Source of the DNA: an uncultured Pelagibacteraceae bacterium
GTDB lineage: Bacteria > Pseudomonadota > Alphaproteobacteria > Pelagibacterales > Pelagibacteraceae
Direction: 5' to 3'
NCBI GenBank assembly: GCA_902562645.1
Contig: CACETY010000010.1
Coordinates: 1 to 44,608 of the forward strand
DNA: 44,608 bases
Made by a program: the position numbers and the translations under genes. Positions 1 to 8,524 of the stretch are shown here, in pieces. Numbering within the stretch: the stretch's first letter is position 1; each line of letters starts with the position of its first letter. Below the pieces are notes generated by a model that saw nothing but the letters and a program-made list of their open reading frames with translations, had not been told where the DNA came from and searched no databases.

Positions 1-1322
1 GAACTGGTGACTACCACATATTTAAATCAAAAACAGTTATTGTAGCTGCAGGCGGAGCTTCACATATTTTCAAACCTAGAGCCGTTGGTGAAGGAATGGG
101 AAGAACTTGGTATGCGCCATGGAGTAATGGATCAGCATATGCATTACCTATTGCTGCAGGAGCTAAAATGACCCAAATGGAGAATAGAATTGTACTCTGT
201 AGATTTAAAGATGGTTATGGTCCAGTTGGTGCGTACTTTTTACATTTAAAAACGTATACTCAAAATGCAAATGGTGAAAATTATGAGAAAAAATGGTACG
301 AAAAAACAAAAGAATTAGTTGGGGAATATATTGATCATCATCCTACTCCTACATGTTTACGTAATCACGCTTTTATACAAGAGACAATGGCTGGTGGTGG
401 ACCAATTCATATGGTGACGAAAGAAGCATTCCAAGATCCACACTTAGAAACAGTTGGATGGGAAAATTTCTTAGGTATGACAGTTGGACAAGCAGTTGTA
501 TGGGCTTCACAAAATATAGATCCAAAGTACACAAACCCTGAGTTAACAACATCGGAGCCTTATGTTATGGGTTCACACGCCACATGTTCCGGAGCATGGG
601 TAAGCGGTCCTGAGGATTTATCTCCGCCTGAATATTTCTGGGGATATAATAGAATGACGACAATTCAAGGCTTATTCGGTGCTGGTGATACAGTAGGTGG
701 AAGTGCCCATAAATTCTCATCTGGATCATTTACTGAAGGAAGATTAGCCGCAAAAGCTGCTGTTAAATATATAGAAGATCAAAAAGCCAATGATATCAAG
801 GTAAGTGATAAGCAATGTGATGATTTTAAAGAAACTATCTATAAACCACTCGAAAATTATACTGTTGGAAGAAACGAAATAACTGGAGGAACTGTATCTC
901 CAAGTTATATTTCACCAATTCAGGGCTTACAAAGATTACAAAAAATTATGGATGAGTATGTAGGTGGTATTAGCTATAATTACATGACAAACGAAAACAC
1001 TCTTAAAAAAGGTTTAGAACTACTTGCATGGCTTGAAGAAGATCTAGAAAATGTAGGAGCAGAGGACTATCACCAACTGATGAGAGCCTGGGAACTTAAA
1101 CATAGAACTATCACATCTCAATGTGTTACAGAACATACCTTGTTTAGACAAGAAACTCGTTGGCCAGGATATTATTACAGAGGTGATTATATGAAATTAG
1201 ATGATGAAAATTGGCATTGTCTCACCCTATCTAGAAGAGATCCCAAAACTGGTAAGTTTACTATGGAAAAAGCACCTGTTTATCACATAGTTGATGAAAA
1301 AGAGAAAAAAGAAGCTTCTTAG
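1..1322 (+). CDS. aprA: Adenylylsulfate (APS) reductase alpha subunit, 5' end missing
   Basis: The reading frame is open from the window edge (first full codon at base 3) and gives the C-terminal 439 residues of a family usually a little over 600 residues long. AprA is the FAD subunit of dissimilatory APS reductase, which interconverts APS and sulfite plus AMP in the cytoplasm with the ferredoxin-like AprB. Visible family features are the nucleotide-binding stretch with AAGGASHIFKP near the edge, the WASQNIDP and SHATCSGAWVSGPED regions, and the helical C-terminal domain. aprB would be expected just upstream, outside the window. A TSUP exporter, suyAB and xsc follow, so oxidation of sulfite released from sulfonates is the likely job here. 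That direction is inferred; the family call is firm. The ATG at base 96 is internal and is not the start. Confidence 0.93.
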   Translation, partial: TGDYHIFKSKTVIVAAGGASHIFKPRAVGEGMGRTWYAPWSNGSAYALPIAAGAKMTQMENRIVLCRFKDGYGPVGAYFLHLKTYTQNANGENYEKKWYEKTKELVGEYIDHHPTPTCLRNHAFIQETMAGGGPIHMVTKEAFQDPHLETVGWENFLGMTVGQAVVWASQNIDPKYTNPELTTSEPYVMGSHATCSGAWVSGPEDLSPPEYFWGYNRMTTIQGLFGAGDTVGGSAHKFSSGSFTEGRLAAKAAVKYIEDQKANDIKVSDKQCDDFKETIYKPLENYTVGRNEITGGTVSPSYISPIQGLQRLQKIMDEYVGGISYNYMTNENTLKKGLELLAWLEEDLENVGAEDYHQLMRAWELKHRTITSQCVTEHTLFRQETRWPGYYYRGDYMKLDDENWHCLTLSRRDPKTGKFTMEKAPVYHIVDEKEKKEAS

Positions 1323-1340
1323 AACTCAATAGATCATAAA

Positions 1341-1691
1341 ATGGCTTTATTAGATAAATCCGATGAGGAAATTATTAAAATAGCCGAACCTATATGGGCA
1401 AACTTAGTAAAATCTTCAAATATTAAAGATTATGGTGGATTTACAAGAGATTTGTCATCACAAATGATGTATGGAGCTAATGAGGTTGAACTTGGTAAAC
1501 AATGGGCAAGTAATAAACTTATATCAAGTTTAGCCGAAGGCTGTGAGGCAATAGGCTGTTTAAGACGTGGATTGTATATAACCATACTATACAAACAAAC
1601 TAGCACTGAGATCCCAGGAGACTTTTTAGGCAGACTTGTTCTTGGAGATGAAGGGGATGAGGTTAAAGTTTTTGGAGCTACAATTTTTTAG
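1341..1691 (+). CDS. Small conserved-looking protein of unknown function downstream of aprA
   Basis: This 116-residue protein begins 18 bp after aprA on the same strand and is probably cotranscribed with it. It has no signal peptide or membrane segment. An acidic N-terminal half (LLDKSDEEIIKIAEPIWANL) is followed by a central segment with two cysteines (EGCEAIGCLRRG) and a short beta-rich C-terminus ending in VFGATIF. I do not recognise the family. Position suggests a role with APS reductase, such as assembly or electron transfer, but nothing in the sequence proves this. No clear Shine-Dalgarno precedes the ATG. A hairpin with a short T run follows the stop codon, so this gene probably ends the apr transcript. 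Confidence 0.75.
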   Translation: MALLDKSDEEIIKIAEPIWANLVKSSNIKDYGGFTRDLSSQMMYGANEVELGKQWASNKLISSLAEGCEAIGCLRRGLYITILYKQTSTEIPGDFLGRLVLGDEGDEVKVFGATIF

Positions 1692-1693
1692 AT

Positions 1694-1715
1694 AAGCAAA
1701 AAATTATTTGCTTTT
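1694..1715 (+). terminator. Probable intrinsic terminator of the apr operon
   Basis: A perfect 7-bp stem, AAGCAAA (1694-1700) with TTTGCTT (1707-1713), closes a 6-nt loop and runs into TTTT. It starts 3 bp after the stop of the small gene. The stem is short and A/T-rich, so strength is uncertain. Confidence 0.55.
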
Positions 1716-1741
1716 AATACAACTTGTGGTATCCCGCGAGT

Positions 1742-1888
1742 ATGTTTCAAATAATAAATCAAAATTTAAAAAAATTGCCTTCATTATTTGAAAACCAATT
1801 AAGCAAAATAATTAAATCATTTTTATATCTTTTTATTTTCTTTGCTTGGGGCATTATAATCTTAAGCACTGCTCAAAATTTTATATAA
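1742..1888 (+). CDS. Possible 48-residue single-pass membrane protein
   Basis: An ATG-initiated frame of 48 codons lies in the gap between the apr genes and the TSUP gene. The N-terminal half is polar and basic (MFQIINQNLKKLPSLF). The second half holds one hydrophobic helix, about residues 27-41 (SFLYLFIFFAWGIII), followed by a short tail. There is no convincing Shine-Dalgarno, only a GCGAG before the ATG. Its composition, a basic flank then one clean helix, is like a real small membrane protein, and the gap is otherwise unusually long for this genome. It could still be chance in A/T-rich DNA. No function can be assigned. Confidence 0.4.
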   Translation: MFQIINQNLKKLPSLFENQLSKIIKSFLYLFIFFAWGIIILSTAQNFI

Positions 1889-1937
1889 AACATTCATATT
1901 TATTGACTTTCAACTATTAGAAGAATAGTTACTGCTT

Positions 1938-3026
1938 ATGGAGTATTTTCTTCCAATTGCACAAGTTGAAATTAATTTACTTTTTATCTTCGGTTTAAGT
2001 TTAGCTGTAGGAATTTTATCAGGTTTATTTGGAGTAGGTGGAGGGTTTTTAATGACACCATTTTTAATTTTTATGGGTGTGCCACCAATTTATGCTGTTC
2101 CAAATGAAGCAAGCAACATTCTTGGAACTTCTGTTTCAGGTTCTACAACACATTATCTCAAAGGGACACTTGATTACAAAATGGGTTTCATGATTGTAAT
2201 TGGTGGGATAGTAGGAACAGTTCTAGGAATTATAACTTTCTCATATTTTAAAGATATTGGAAAAATAAACGTAGTTATCTCTCTTGCGTATATGTATATC
2301 CTCGCAATTTTAGGAACTTTTATGTTAATTCAAGGTGTTTCAGAAATTGATAAAGCTAGAAAAAAAATTACTGAGAGAAAAAAATTACATAAACACTATT
2401 GGATACATGGATTACCTTTGAGAATGCGTTTTAAAAAATCTCAACTTTATGAAAGTGCCTTCACACCAATTATAATTGGTTTAATTGTTGGTTTCATAGC
2501 AGCAATTATGGGTATTGGAGGTGCTTTTATACTTGTTCCAGCAATGATTTATATTATTGGAATGCCAACAAGGTTGATACCAGGCACATCTCTATTTGTA
2601 ACTATCTTTGTTAGCGCAATTGTTACAATTCTCCATGCATTAAACTATGGAACTATAGATTTAATTTTAGTTTTTGTGTTAATCTTAGGATCAATAATTG
2701 GAGTGCAGTTTGGACAAAAAATAGGTGAAAAAATTGACAGTTCAGAATTCAAAACTATTTTAGCAATTCTTTTGCTTTTAGTAGGTATAGCAATTGCATA
2801 TGATACGTTTATTAAGGATGAGAATGCAATTAATACTATTGCAAATACAAGTGATAATTTAGGAACCTTAAGTCAATTTATATTAAACTTTTCTGAAGAT
2901 ATGCCAATATTCTATGGACTAACATCGGTATTGCTAGCTGTAGTGCTTGGAGTTGGAGCTGCAATGATAAGGAAAGTTTACTCTAACTGGAACAGTGCAC
3001 GATTAGCTAAATTAAAAAATAATTAG
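1938..3026 (+). CDS. TSUP (TauE/SafE) family permease, likely sulfite or organosulfonate exporter
   Basis: A 362-residue inner-membrane protein with the two-repeat TSUP architecture. The first repeat has [22 protein letters not shown] (residues about 30-51) and the second has [20 protein letters not shown]. Each is followed by several hydrophobic helices, and a basic cytoplasmic loop of about 50 residues ([14 protein letters not shown]...) lies between the repeats. At 362 residues it is longer than the common 250-300 of the family, the extra length being that loop and a C-terminal helix. TSUP proteins such as TauE and SafE export sulfite or sulfoacetate in sulfonate degraders. With AprA upstream and the sulfite-releasing SuyAB and Xsc downstream, sulfite export is the best guess. 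The stop overlaps the suyB stop from the other strand by 4 bp. Confidence 0.85.
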   Translation: MEYFLPIAQVEINLLFIFGLSLAVGILSGLFGVGGGFLMTPFLIFMGVPPIYAVPNEASNILGTSVSGSTTHYLKGTLDYKMGFMIVIGGIVGTVLGIITFSYFKDIGKINVVISLAYMYILAILGTFMLIQGVSEIDKARKKITERKKLHKHYWIHGLPLRMRFKKSQLYESAFTPIIIGLIVGFIAAIMGIGGAFILVPAMIYIIGMPTRLIPGTSLFVTIFVSAIVTILHALNYGTIDLILVFVLILGSIIGVQFGQKIGEKIDSSEFKTILAILLLLVGIAIAYDTFIKDENAINTIANTSDNLGTLSQFILNFSEDMPIFYGLTSVLLAVVLGVGAAMIRKVYSNWNSARLAKLKNN

Positions 3027-4189
3027 GCGCTTCTATATAGTTTAGTCATAACAAATTCTTTATGACCCAATGCTTCAGCACAAGTTAATCTTCCATTTGC
3101 AACTCTTAAGGTTGATTTAATTAACTCGTCTCCTGCTTGGCTTAAATTCATCTCTCTAGATAGAATTTTTGATACATCAACATCAATATGTTCACTCATA
3201 GTTTTGGCTGTGAGTGGATTTGCAGTCAATTTGATTACAGGTTCAATTGGATTTCCAATGATATTTCCTTGCCCAGTTGGAAATAGGTGGATATTAAAGC
3301 CACCTGCAGCTTGTAAAGTAACACATTCGGCTGCTGCTGATGAAGTGTCCATAAAGTATAAACCAGCTCCTTTTGTTGGTTCTTCTGCAGGTTCTAAAAC
3401 ATCAATAAATTTACATCCACCAATCTTTTGAAAGTTTCCAAAAGCTTTTTCTTCAATAGTTGTCAATCCACCAGCTATATTTCCTGCAGTTGGTTGACTT
3501 TCTGATAGGTCATCAGTTGCCTCTCTAAGAATAAAGTCATTGTAATCGTTCCAGGTTTTTTTGAATTTTGCTTGTGCCTCAGGTGTTTTTCCTCTTTTCT
3601 CACAAACTGTTTCAGCACCTGTTAGTTCAGAAGTTTCTCCAAAGCATAAATGAACACCAAGCGGCTCTAATTTATCCATAAGGTTACCAACCGTTGGATT
3701 AGAAGCTAATCCAGATGTTGTATCAGATTCACCACATTTGACTGAAATCCATAAATCGCTTATTGGACATTCCTCTCTTTGTTTCTCAGATGCCCACATT
3801 GAAAATTCTTGTGCTTTTTTTGATACTTTTGCAATTGTATCTATATCACCTACACCTTCTATACTAAAACCTTCAACTGGTTTTCCAGTAGTAGCAATCG
3901 CATCAACAATTCTTTTTGTCCATTTAGGCTCAATACCTATAACAATTACTGCTGCTACATTTGGATTCTTTCCTGTTCCGATCATTGTTCTGAAGTGAAG
4001 TTCTAAGTCAGCACCAAATTGTAATCGCCCATAAGAGTGAGGTAAAGCTATAGTGCCTTTAATATTATTTGCTACTGCTTCAGCACATGCATTTGAAATA
4101 TCATCGACAGGAAGTATTATTACATGATTACGTGTTCCTGCTCTTCCGTTTTCTCTTTTATATCCTAAAAAACTTTTTGGAATTTCCAT
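3023..4189 (-). CDS. suyB: (2R)-sulfolactate sulfo-lyase large (beta) subunit
   Basis: A 388-residue UxaA/GarD-family lyase subunit. SuyAB splits sulfolactate into pyruvate and sulfite in the cytoplasm. Family marks are the N-terminal [15 protein letters not shown] (9-23), [11 protein letters not shown] (51-61), [16 protein letters not shown] (151-166, with Cys152) and a glycine-rich C-terminal region ([16 protein letters not shown]). Altronate and galactarate dehydratases share the fold, but there the small SAF domain is often fused. Here it is a separate 95-residue gene 3 bp upstream, the SuyA/SuyB arrangement and size. The neighbours xsc, the TSUP exporter and aprA all handle sulfonate or sulfite, which favours sulfolactate over a sugar acid. 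Substrate remains an inference from context. Confidence 0.82.
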   Translation of the reverse strand: MEIPKSFLGYKRENGRAGTRNHVIILPVDDISNACAEAVANNIKGTIALPHSYGRLQFGADLELHFRTMIGTGKNPNVAAVIVIGIEPKWTKRIVDAIATTGKPVEGFSIEGVGDIDTIAKVSKKAQEFSMWASEKQREECPISDLWISVKCGESDTTSGLASNPTVGNLMDKLEPLGVHLCFGETSELTGAETVCEKRGKTPEAQAKFKKTWNDYNDFILREATDDLSESQPTAGNIAGGLTTIEEKAFGNFQKIGGCKFIDVLEPAEEPTKGAGLYFMDTSSAAAECVTLQAAGGFNIHLFPTGQGNIIGNPIEPVIKLTANPLTAKTMSEHIDVDVSKILSREMNLSQAGDELIKSTLRVANGRLTCAEALGHKEFVMTKLYRSA

Positions 4190-4192
4190 ATA

Positions 4193-4480
4193 TTACCACT
4201 TTTTTGTTTTTACATTATGAACATGAACATGCTCACCTTTTTTAATATTTTTAACTACTTTTCCAATATCATGACCATATTTTAAAATTGTATCACCTTC
4301 ATTTAAATCTATCATTGCAATTTTATGACCCAAAGGTATTTCGTCTTTTGATTGAATTGATACAGATTTGTCATTCTCCATTATCCAGCAATTACAGTCT
4401 TGATTTGGTGTTATTTTTTCAATAACAACAACACCTACATTGTCTTTTTCATCGTGAATTATTATATCCGTATTAGACAT
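4193..4480 (-). CDS. suyA: (2R)-sulfolactate sulfo-lyase small (alpha) subunit, SAF domain
   Basis: A 95-residue SAF-domain protein, the usual size for SuyA and for the small domain of UxaA-type dehydratases. It shows the expected pattern DNVGVVVIEKI, then IPLGHKIAMIDLNEGDTILKYGHDIGKVVKNIKKGEHVHVHNV. The GH...I..G..I.KYG...G motif with the final H-V-H-V-H-N is typical of this partner subunit. It is first in a two-gene minus-strand operon with suyB (3-bp gap) and divergent from xsc across 91 bp, so the two sulfite-releasing activities could share one control region. It acts in the cytoplasm as a complex with SuyB. Confidence 0.82.
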   Translation of the reverse strand: MSNTDIIIHDEKDNVGVVVIEKITPNQDCNCWIMENDKSVSIQSKDEIPLGHKIAMIDLNEGDTILKYGHDIGKVVKNIKKGEHVHVHNVKTKKW

Positions 4481-4571
4481 TGTGACGATTTCTTTATTTG
4501 AAATTTGAACAATCTTATATATTAATCGATCACTTTAACAAATAAAAAAAAGAATTAAGAAAGGCTGAACT

Positions 4572-6356
4572 ATGACTAAAATGACAACTGAAGAAGCATT
4601 TATAAAAGTTCTTCAAATGCATGGAATTGAACACTCGTTTGGAATTATAGGTTCAGCTTTTATGGCAATATCTGATTTGTTTCCTAAAGCAGGAATTACT
4701 TTTTGGGATGTAGCACATGAAACTAATGGTGGTTTAATCGCAGATGGGTACACACGAGCTACTGGTAAAATGTCAATGGTTATTGCTCAAAATGGGCCAG
4801 GTATAACTGGATTAGTTACTCCAATTAAAACAGCTTATTGGAACCATACTCCATTGCTTTTAGTTACACCACAAGCAGCTAACAAAACTATGGGCCAAGG
4901 TGGTTTTCAAGAAGTTGAACAAATGAATTTATTCAAAGATATGGTTTGCTATCAAGAAGAAGTAAGAGATCCATCAAGAATGGCTGAGGTATTAAACAGG
5001 GTAATTGAAAAAGCTTTTAGAGGATCAGCTCCAGCACAAATAAATGTGCCCAGAGACTATTGGACACAAGTTATTGATATAGAATTACCACCAATTGTTA
5101 GATTTGAAAGACAAGGGGGAGGAAAAGAGGCAGTAGATAAAGCTGCAAAACTATTATCAGATGCAAAATTCCCAGTTATTTTATCTGGAGCAGGTGTTGT
5201 AATAGGTGACGCTATAGAGGATTGTAAAAAATTAGCAGAAAAATTAGATGCACCAGTTTGTAATGGGTATCAACATAATGATAGTTTTCCTGGTAGTCAT
5301 CCACTAGCAGTTGGACCGTTAGGATATAATGGTTCGAAAGCTGGTATGGAATTAATTTCTAAAGCGGATGTTGTTCTAGCATTAGGAACAAGACTTAATC
5401 CATTTTCTACATTGCCTGGTTATGGAATTGATTACTGGCCAAAAAATGCAAAAATAATTCAAGTAGATATGAACCCAGATAGAATTGGTCTTACAAAGAA
5501 AGTAACAGTTGGAATTTGTGGAGATGCAAAAATGGTATCACAACAAATTTTAGAAAAATTATCACCTACCGCTGGAGACAATGGTAGAGAGGATAGAAAA
5601 AATTTAATTCACCAAACAAAATCTGCGTGGTTACAAACCTTAACAAGTTTAGATCATGAAGATGATGATCCAGGAACGGTTTGGAACAAAGAAGCAAGAG
5701 AAAGAGACGCAGACAGAATGTCACCAAGGCAAGCATGGAGAGCTATTCAAGCAGGAATGCCTGAAGATGTTATTATTTCAAGCGATATAGGAAATAATTG
5801 TGCAATAGGTAATGCTTATCCAACATTTGAAAAACCAAGAAAATATTTAGCGCCAGGTTTATTTGGGCCATGTGGATATGGATTTCCATCAATTTTAGGA
5901 GCGAAAATTGGATGTCCAGATACACCGGTAATTGGTTTTGCTGGTGATGGAGCTTTTGGAATTAGTATGAACGAAATGAGTTCTTGTGCTAGAGAAGAAT
6001 GGCCAGCAATCACAATGGTTATATTTAGAAATTATCAATGGGGTGCAGAAAAAAGAAATTCAATTTTATGGTTTGACGATAATTTTGTAGGTACTGAGTT
6101 AGACCCAGAATTAAGCTATGCAAAAGTTGCAAACGCTTGTGGTCTAAAAGGTGTAACAGTAAAAACAATGGAAGAAACTACAAAAGCTATTAAACAATCT
6201 TGTGAAGATCAAAAGCAAGGGATTACAACATTTATTGAAGTAATTTTAAATCAAGAATTAGGAGAGCCTTTTAGAAGAGATGCAATGAAAAAACCTGTTA
6301 AAGTAGCTGGCATCGAAAAATCTGATATGAAGCCTCAAAAATCACTAGCTAGTTAA
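4572..6356 (+). CDS. xsc: Sulfoacetaldehyde acetyltransferase (thiamine diphosphate enzyme)
   Basis: Xsc converts sulfoacetaldehyde and phosphate into acetyl phosphate and sulfite, the central step of taurine and isethionate breakdown. The 594-residue length fits the family. The N-terminal TPP-binding domain carries the catalytic-type Glu50 in DVAHETNGGLIADGYTRATG, a central domain follows, and the C-terminal domain has the GDG motif (458-460) in FAGDGAFGISMNEMSSC with the distal Asn in RNYQWGAEKRN. The last is characteristic of Xsc rather than acetolactate synthase. An AAAGG lies 9 nt before the ATG. It is divergent from suyAB and followed by a desaturase-fold gene. No phosphotransacetylase or taurine-to-sulfoacetaldehyde gene lies in the window. 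Confidence 0.93.
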   Translation: MTKMTTEEAFIKVLQMHGIEHSFGIIGSAFMAISDLFPKAGITFWDVAHETNGGLIADGYTRATGKMSMVIAQNGPGITGLVTPIKTAYWNHTPLLLVTPQAANKTMGQGGFQEVEQMNLFKDMVCYQEEVRDPSRMAEVLNRVIEKAFRGSAPAQINVPRDYWTQVIDIELPPIVRFERQGGGKEAVDKAAKLLSDAKFPVILSGAGVVIGDAIEDCKKLAEKLDAPVCNGYQHNDSFPGSHPLAVGPLGYNGSKAGMELISKADVVLALGTRLNPFSTLPGYGIDYWPKNAKIIQVDMNPDRIGLTKKVTVGICGDAKMVSQQILEKLSPTAGDNGREDRKNLIHQTKSAWLQTLTSLDHEDDDPGTVWNKEARERDADRMSPRQAWRAIQAGMPEDVIISSDIGNNCAIGNAYPTFEKPRKYLAPGLFGPCGYGFPSILGAKIGCPDTPVIGFAGDGAFGISMNEMSSCAREEWPAITMVIFRNYQWGAEKRNSILWFDDNFVGTELDPELSYAKVANACGLKGVTVKTMEETTKAIKQSCEDQKQGITTFIEVILNQELGEPFRRDAMKKPVKVAGIEKSDMKPQKSLAS

Positions 6357-6408
6357 TAATAAATATATTCCACAGGTAAATAAACTTATATATTATTGAT
6401 CCACACTT

Positions 6409-7410
6409 ATGGATGTAGAATTAGATAAATGGTTTAGACCAAAAATTGACAAAGAAGTTTTAAGAAAACTCTCAAAAAAATCTGACCTAAAAGGAATGCT
6501 CCATGTAGGTATTTATTTTTGTTTTTTAATAATTACAGGTTTATTTGCTTATTATACTTGGGGTACATGGTGGTCAGTATTTTGGTTTTATGTTTATGGA
6601 AACATTTATTGTTTTTGCAACCCAATATGGCATGAGACAGGACATAAAACTGCATTTAAGACAAAAGCTTTAAATGAATTTTTTTATTATTTAGCGAGTT
6701 TTATGGCATACTTTGAGCCAACTAGATGGAGATTTACTCATTTTGTTCATCATGGAAATACTTATTCAACAAAAGATCCTTATGATCATGAAATTGAGTA
6801 TGACAACAATTTAAAAGATACCCCTAAAAAACTAATAATGAATATAATTCCTTTTGGTGAATTATTATTTTTTAAAAAAAGTATTGCTTTTGAAGTTATA
6901 AAACATGCTTTTGGTATACAAACTAAAGTTATGATTGATAGTATTCCTGAAAATGCAAGACCTAGAGCTATTATGATATCAAGAATTTATGTTGGTATCT
7001 GGTTATTTATCATTATCTGGTCTTTACTAATATCTTCGTGGTTACCAGCATTGTATCTTTTGTTACCTCATTATTACGGAAAAGGATTACACAAATTTAT
7101 TGCTTTTACACAACACGCTGGTTTAGCTAGAGATGTAAAAGATCATAGATTGTCAGCAAGGGATATGAAATTGAACCCAATTCTAAGCTTTCTATATTGG
7201 AAAATGGAGTATCATTGCGTGCATCATATGTTTCCAACGGTTCCAGCTTACAATTTAGAAAAATTACATTCTCATTTAAAAGATCAATTACCTGAGATTA
7301 AAAAAGGATTATTTAATACTTATAAAGAAATAATACCTGCATTAATAAAGCAAAGAGATGAGCCTGAATATCATTTAGACGTCTCTTTACCAGGGCAACA
7401 AATCTCCTAA
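6409..7410 (+). CDS. Membrane di-iron protein of the fatty acid desaturase superfamily
   Basis: A 333-residue integral membrane protein with four to six hydrophobic segments and the three histidine boxes of the desaturase/hydroxylase superfamily: HETGH (75-79), HFVHH (111-115) and HCVHH in EYHCVHHMFPTVPAYN (269-273), plus a QHAG at 235-238. These would hold two irons for O2-dependent desaturation or hydroxylation. It lies 52 bp after xsc on the same strand. A plain lipid desaturase is possible, but the position invites a role on a sulfonate or on a sulfur- or amine-containing lipid head group. Substrate cannot be read from sequence. The TAA stop overlaps the start of the next small gene (TAATG). 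Confidence 0.85.
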   Translation: MDVELDKWFRPKIDKEVLRKLSKKSDLKGMLHVGIYFCFLIITGLFAYYTWGTWWSVFWFYVYGNIYCFCNPIWHETGHKTAFKTKALNEFFYYLASFMAYFEPTRWRFTHFVHHGNTYSTKDPYDHEIEYDNNLKDTPKKLIMNIIPFGELLFFKKSIAFEVIKHAFGIQTKVMIDSIPENARPRAIMISRIYVGIWLFIIIWSLLISSWLPALYLLLPHYYGKGLHKFIAFTQHAGLARDVKDHRLSARDMKLNPILSFLYWKMEYHCVHHMFPTVPAYNLEKLHSHLKDQLPEIKKGLFNTYKEIIPALIKQRDEPEYHLDVSLPGQQIS

Positions 7411-7601
7411 TGTATAAAAATTATAAATTATTTATATTTTTAGGAGCAGCAATAATTTTTCTTTATTTAAGTATAGGAAAATATGAGGAATTCAGTACTG
7501 AGAAATCTATATCTGCATGCACAATTGCAAAGAGTAAACTACAAAAAGAATTAAAGCCAGAAGAAGCCAGATTAATATGTGAAAAAGAAATTAAAAAATG
7601 A
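7410..7601 (+). CDS. Small membrane-anchored protein, unknown function
   Basis: A 63-residue protein with one N-terminal hydrophobic helix (about residues 6-22, KLFIFLGAAIIFLYLSIG) and a short charged domain with two cysteines (SACTIAKSK... and ARLICEKEIKK). The ATG shares an A with the preceding stop, and its own stop overlaps the next gene by 4 bp (ATGA). The tight coupling on both sides supports that it is translated. The pair of cysteines in a likely periplasmic domain could form a disulfide. No family recognised. Confidence 0.65.
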   Translation: MYKNYKLFIFLGAAIIFLYLSIGKYEEFSTEKSISACTIAKSKLQKELKPEEARLICEKEIKK

Positions 7602-8524
7602 GGTTATTTATTTTAATTTTTAAAATTTATTTAATATTATTTAGTCTCGGAAATTCTACCAATATTGAAATAAAAAAAATTTCAGGCAAAACATCTAAAT
7701 TCGAAATTATGGAAATGACTTTCGATGATTACAGAATATACAACCATAGGCAAGGAGCTATAAAGATAAGAAGAATTTCTGATAACCAACAACTTGTGGT
7801 TTTTTCAGATAAATTTAAAGTAAAATATTATAATGATGGAGAAAAATTATTTAACTTTATTTTAGACGAAAAAAAAAATGAAGTTTCAGTTCAATATCAA
7901 GGAATAGAATTATTTACTTGGATTGGTAAGCACGTCCCAAAATATCAAGCATATTTTTTCCAACTTATTTCATACGATAACCAACCATTTCATTATTATA
8001 TTAAACTCAAAGGTGGCAAAGCTTCTATAGCTTTAAATATAAACAAATTTGACAACAAAATAGCTAAAGCTATTAGCAAAGCAAAGATAAGAATTGCAGC
8101 AAATTACAATATGACACCTGAACAAATAGATTTAATATTAAAGAGAAGGCAGATTGCAATTGACAAAAAAGTTGAAAATATAATTGATGAAAAAAAGAGG
8201 GCTTTAGAAAAGTCTTTGGATGATACGGTAAAAAGTACATTAGATCAAACAATGCAGGCTTCATTGAGTCAACAAATTGAAAAAGAAATAGGAGATACAA
8301 TAGGAAGAGAAATAGCTAAAGAATTTGATGCAATAATAGTTGAAGGAATGGAGGATGAGTTTGCATCTATAGTTGATGAAGCTGTTCAAGAAGCTATAAA
8401 TGATGGAATTTCTGCAGCCACAGCAGAAGCTGCTATTAGAGCAGTAATGGAGGTATTTGAGAGAGGTGGTACAGAGCAAGAAGCTATGAACGCATGCAGG
8501 GCAATTGCAGGTGATGCATGTTAA
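7598..8524 (+). CDS. Secreted or membrane-tethered protein with long amphipathic helical C-terminus, unknown function
   Basis: A 308-residue protein with a hydrophobic N-terminus (MRLFILIFKIYLILFSLG, probable signal or anchor). A beta-rich domain of about 130 residues follows (SGKTSKFEIMEMTFDDYRIYNH..., GGKASIALNINKF). The C-terminal half, about 170-308, is strongly helical and charged with runs such as DKKVENIIDEKKRALEKSLDD and later Ala/Glu-rich GISAATAEAAIRAVMEVFERGG. It ends with a Cys pair (NACRAIAGDAC). Heptad- or 11-residue-like periodicity suggests a coiled coil or a surface-lying helix. I do not recognise a family. It overlaps the preceding small gene by 4 bp, and its stop overlaps the TRAP dctM stop from the other strand by 4 bp. 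Confidence 0.7.
   Translation: MRLFILIFKIYLILFSLGNSTNIEIKKISGKTSKFEIMEMTFDDYRIYNHRQGAIKIRRISDNQQLVVFSDKFKVKYYNDGEKLFNFILDEKKNEVSVQYQGIELFTWIGKHVPKYQAYFFQLISYDNQPFHYYIKLKGGKASIALNINKFDNKIAKAISKAKIRIAANYNMTPEQIDLILKRRQIAIDKKVENIIDEKKRALEKSLDDTVKSTLDQTMQASLSQQIEKEIGDTIGREIAKEFDAIIVEGMEDEFASIVDEAVQEAINDGISAATAEAAIRAVMEVFERGGTEQEAMNACRAIAGDAC

Noticed and set aside
1903-1931. TTGACT upstream of the first TSUP gene as a promoter
   Set aside because: No acceptable -10 (only TAGTTA) at 16-18 nt, so I do not call it.
3023-4480. Altronate or galactarate dehydratase
   Set aside because: The same fold is shared, but the split small/large subunit sizes and the xsc, aprA and TSUP neighbours fit sulfolactate sulfo-lyase better.
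4481-4571. Shared operator or riboswitch between suyA and xsc
   Set aside because: I saw no inverted repeat or riboswitch-like conserved fold; only weak -35/-10-like pieces (TTGAAA, ATTAAT) that are expected by chance in A/T-rich DNA.
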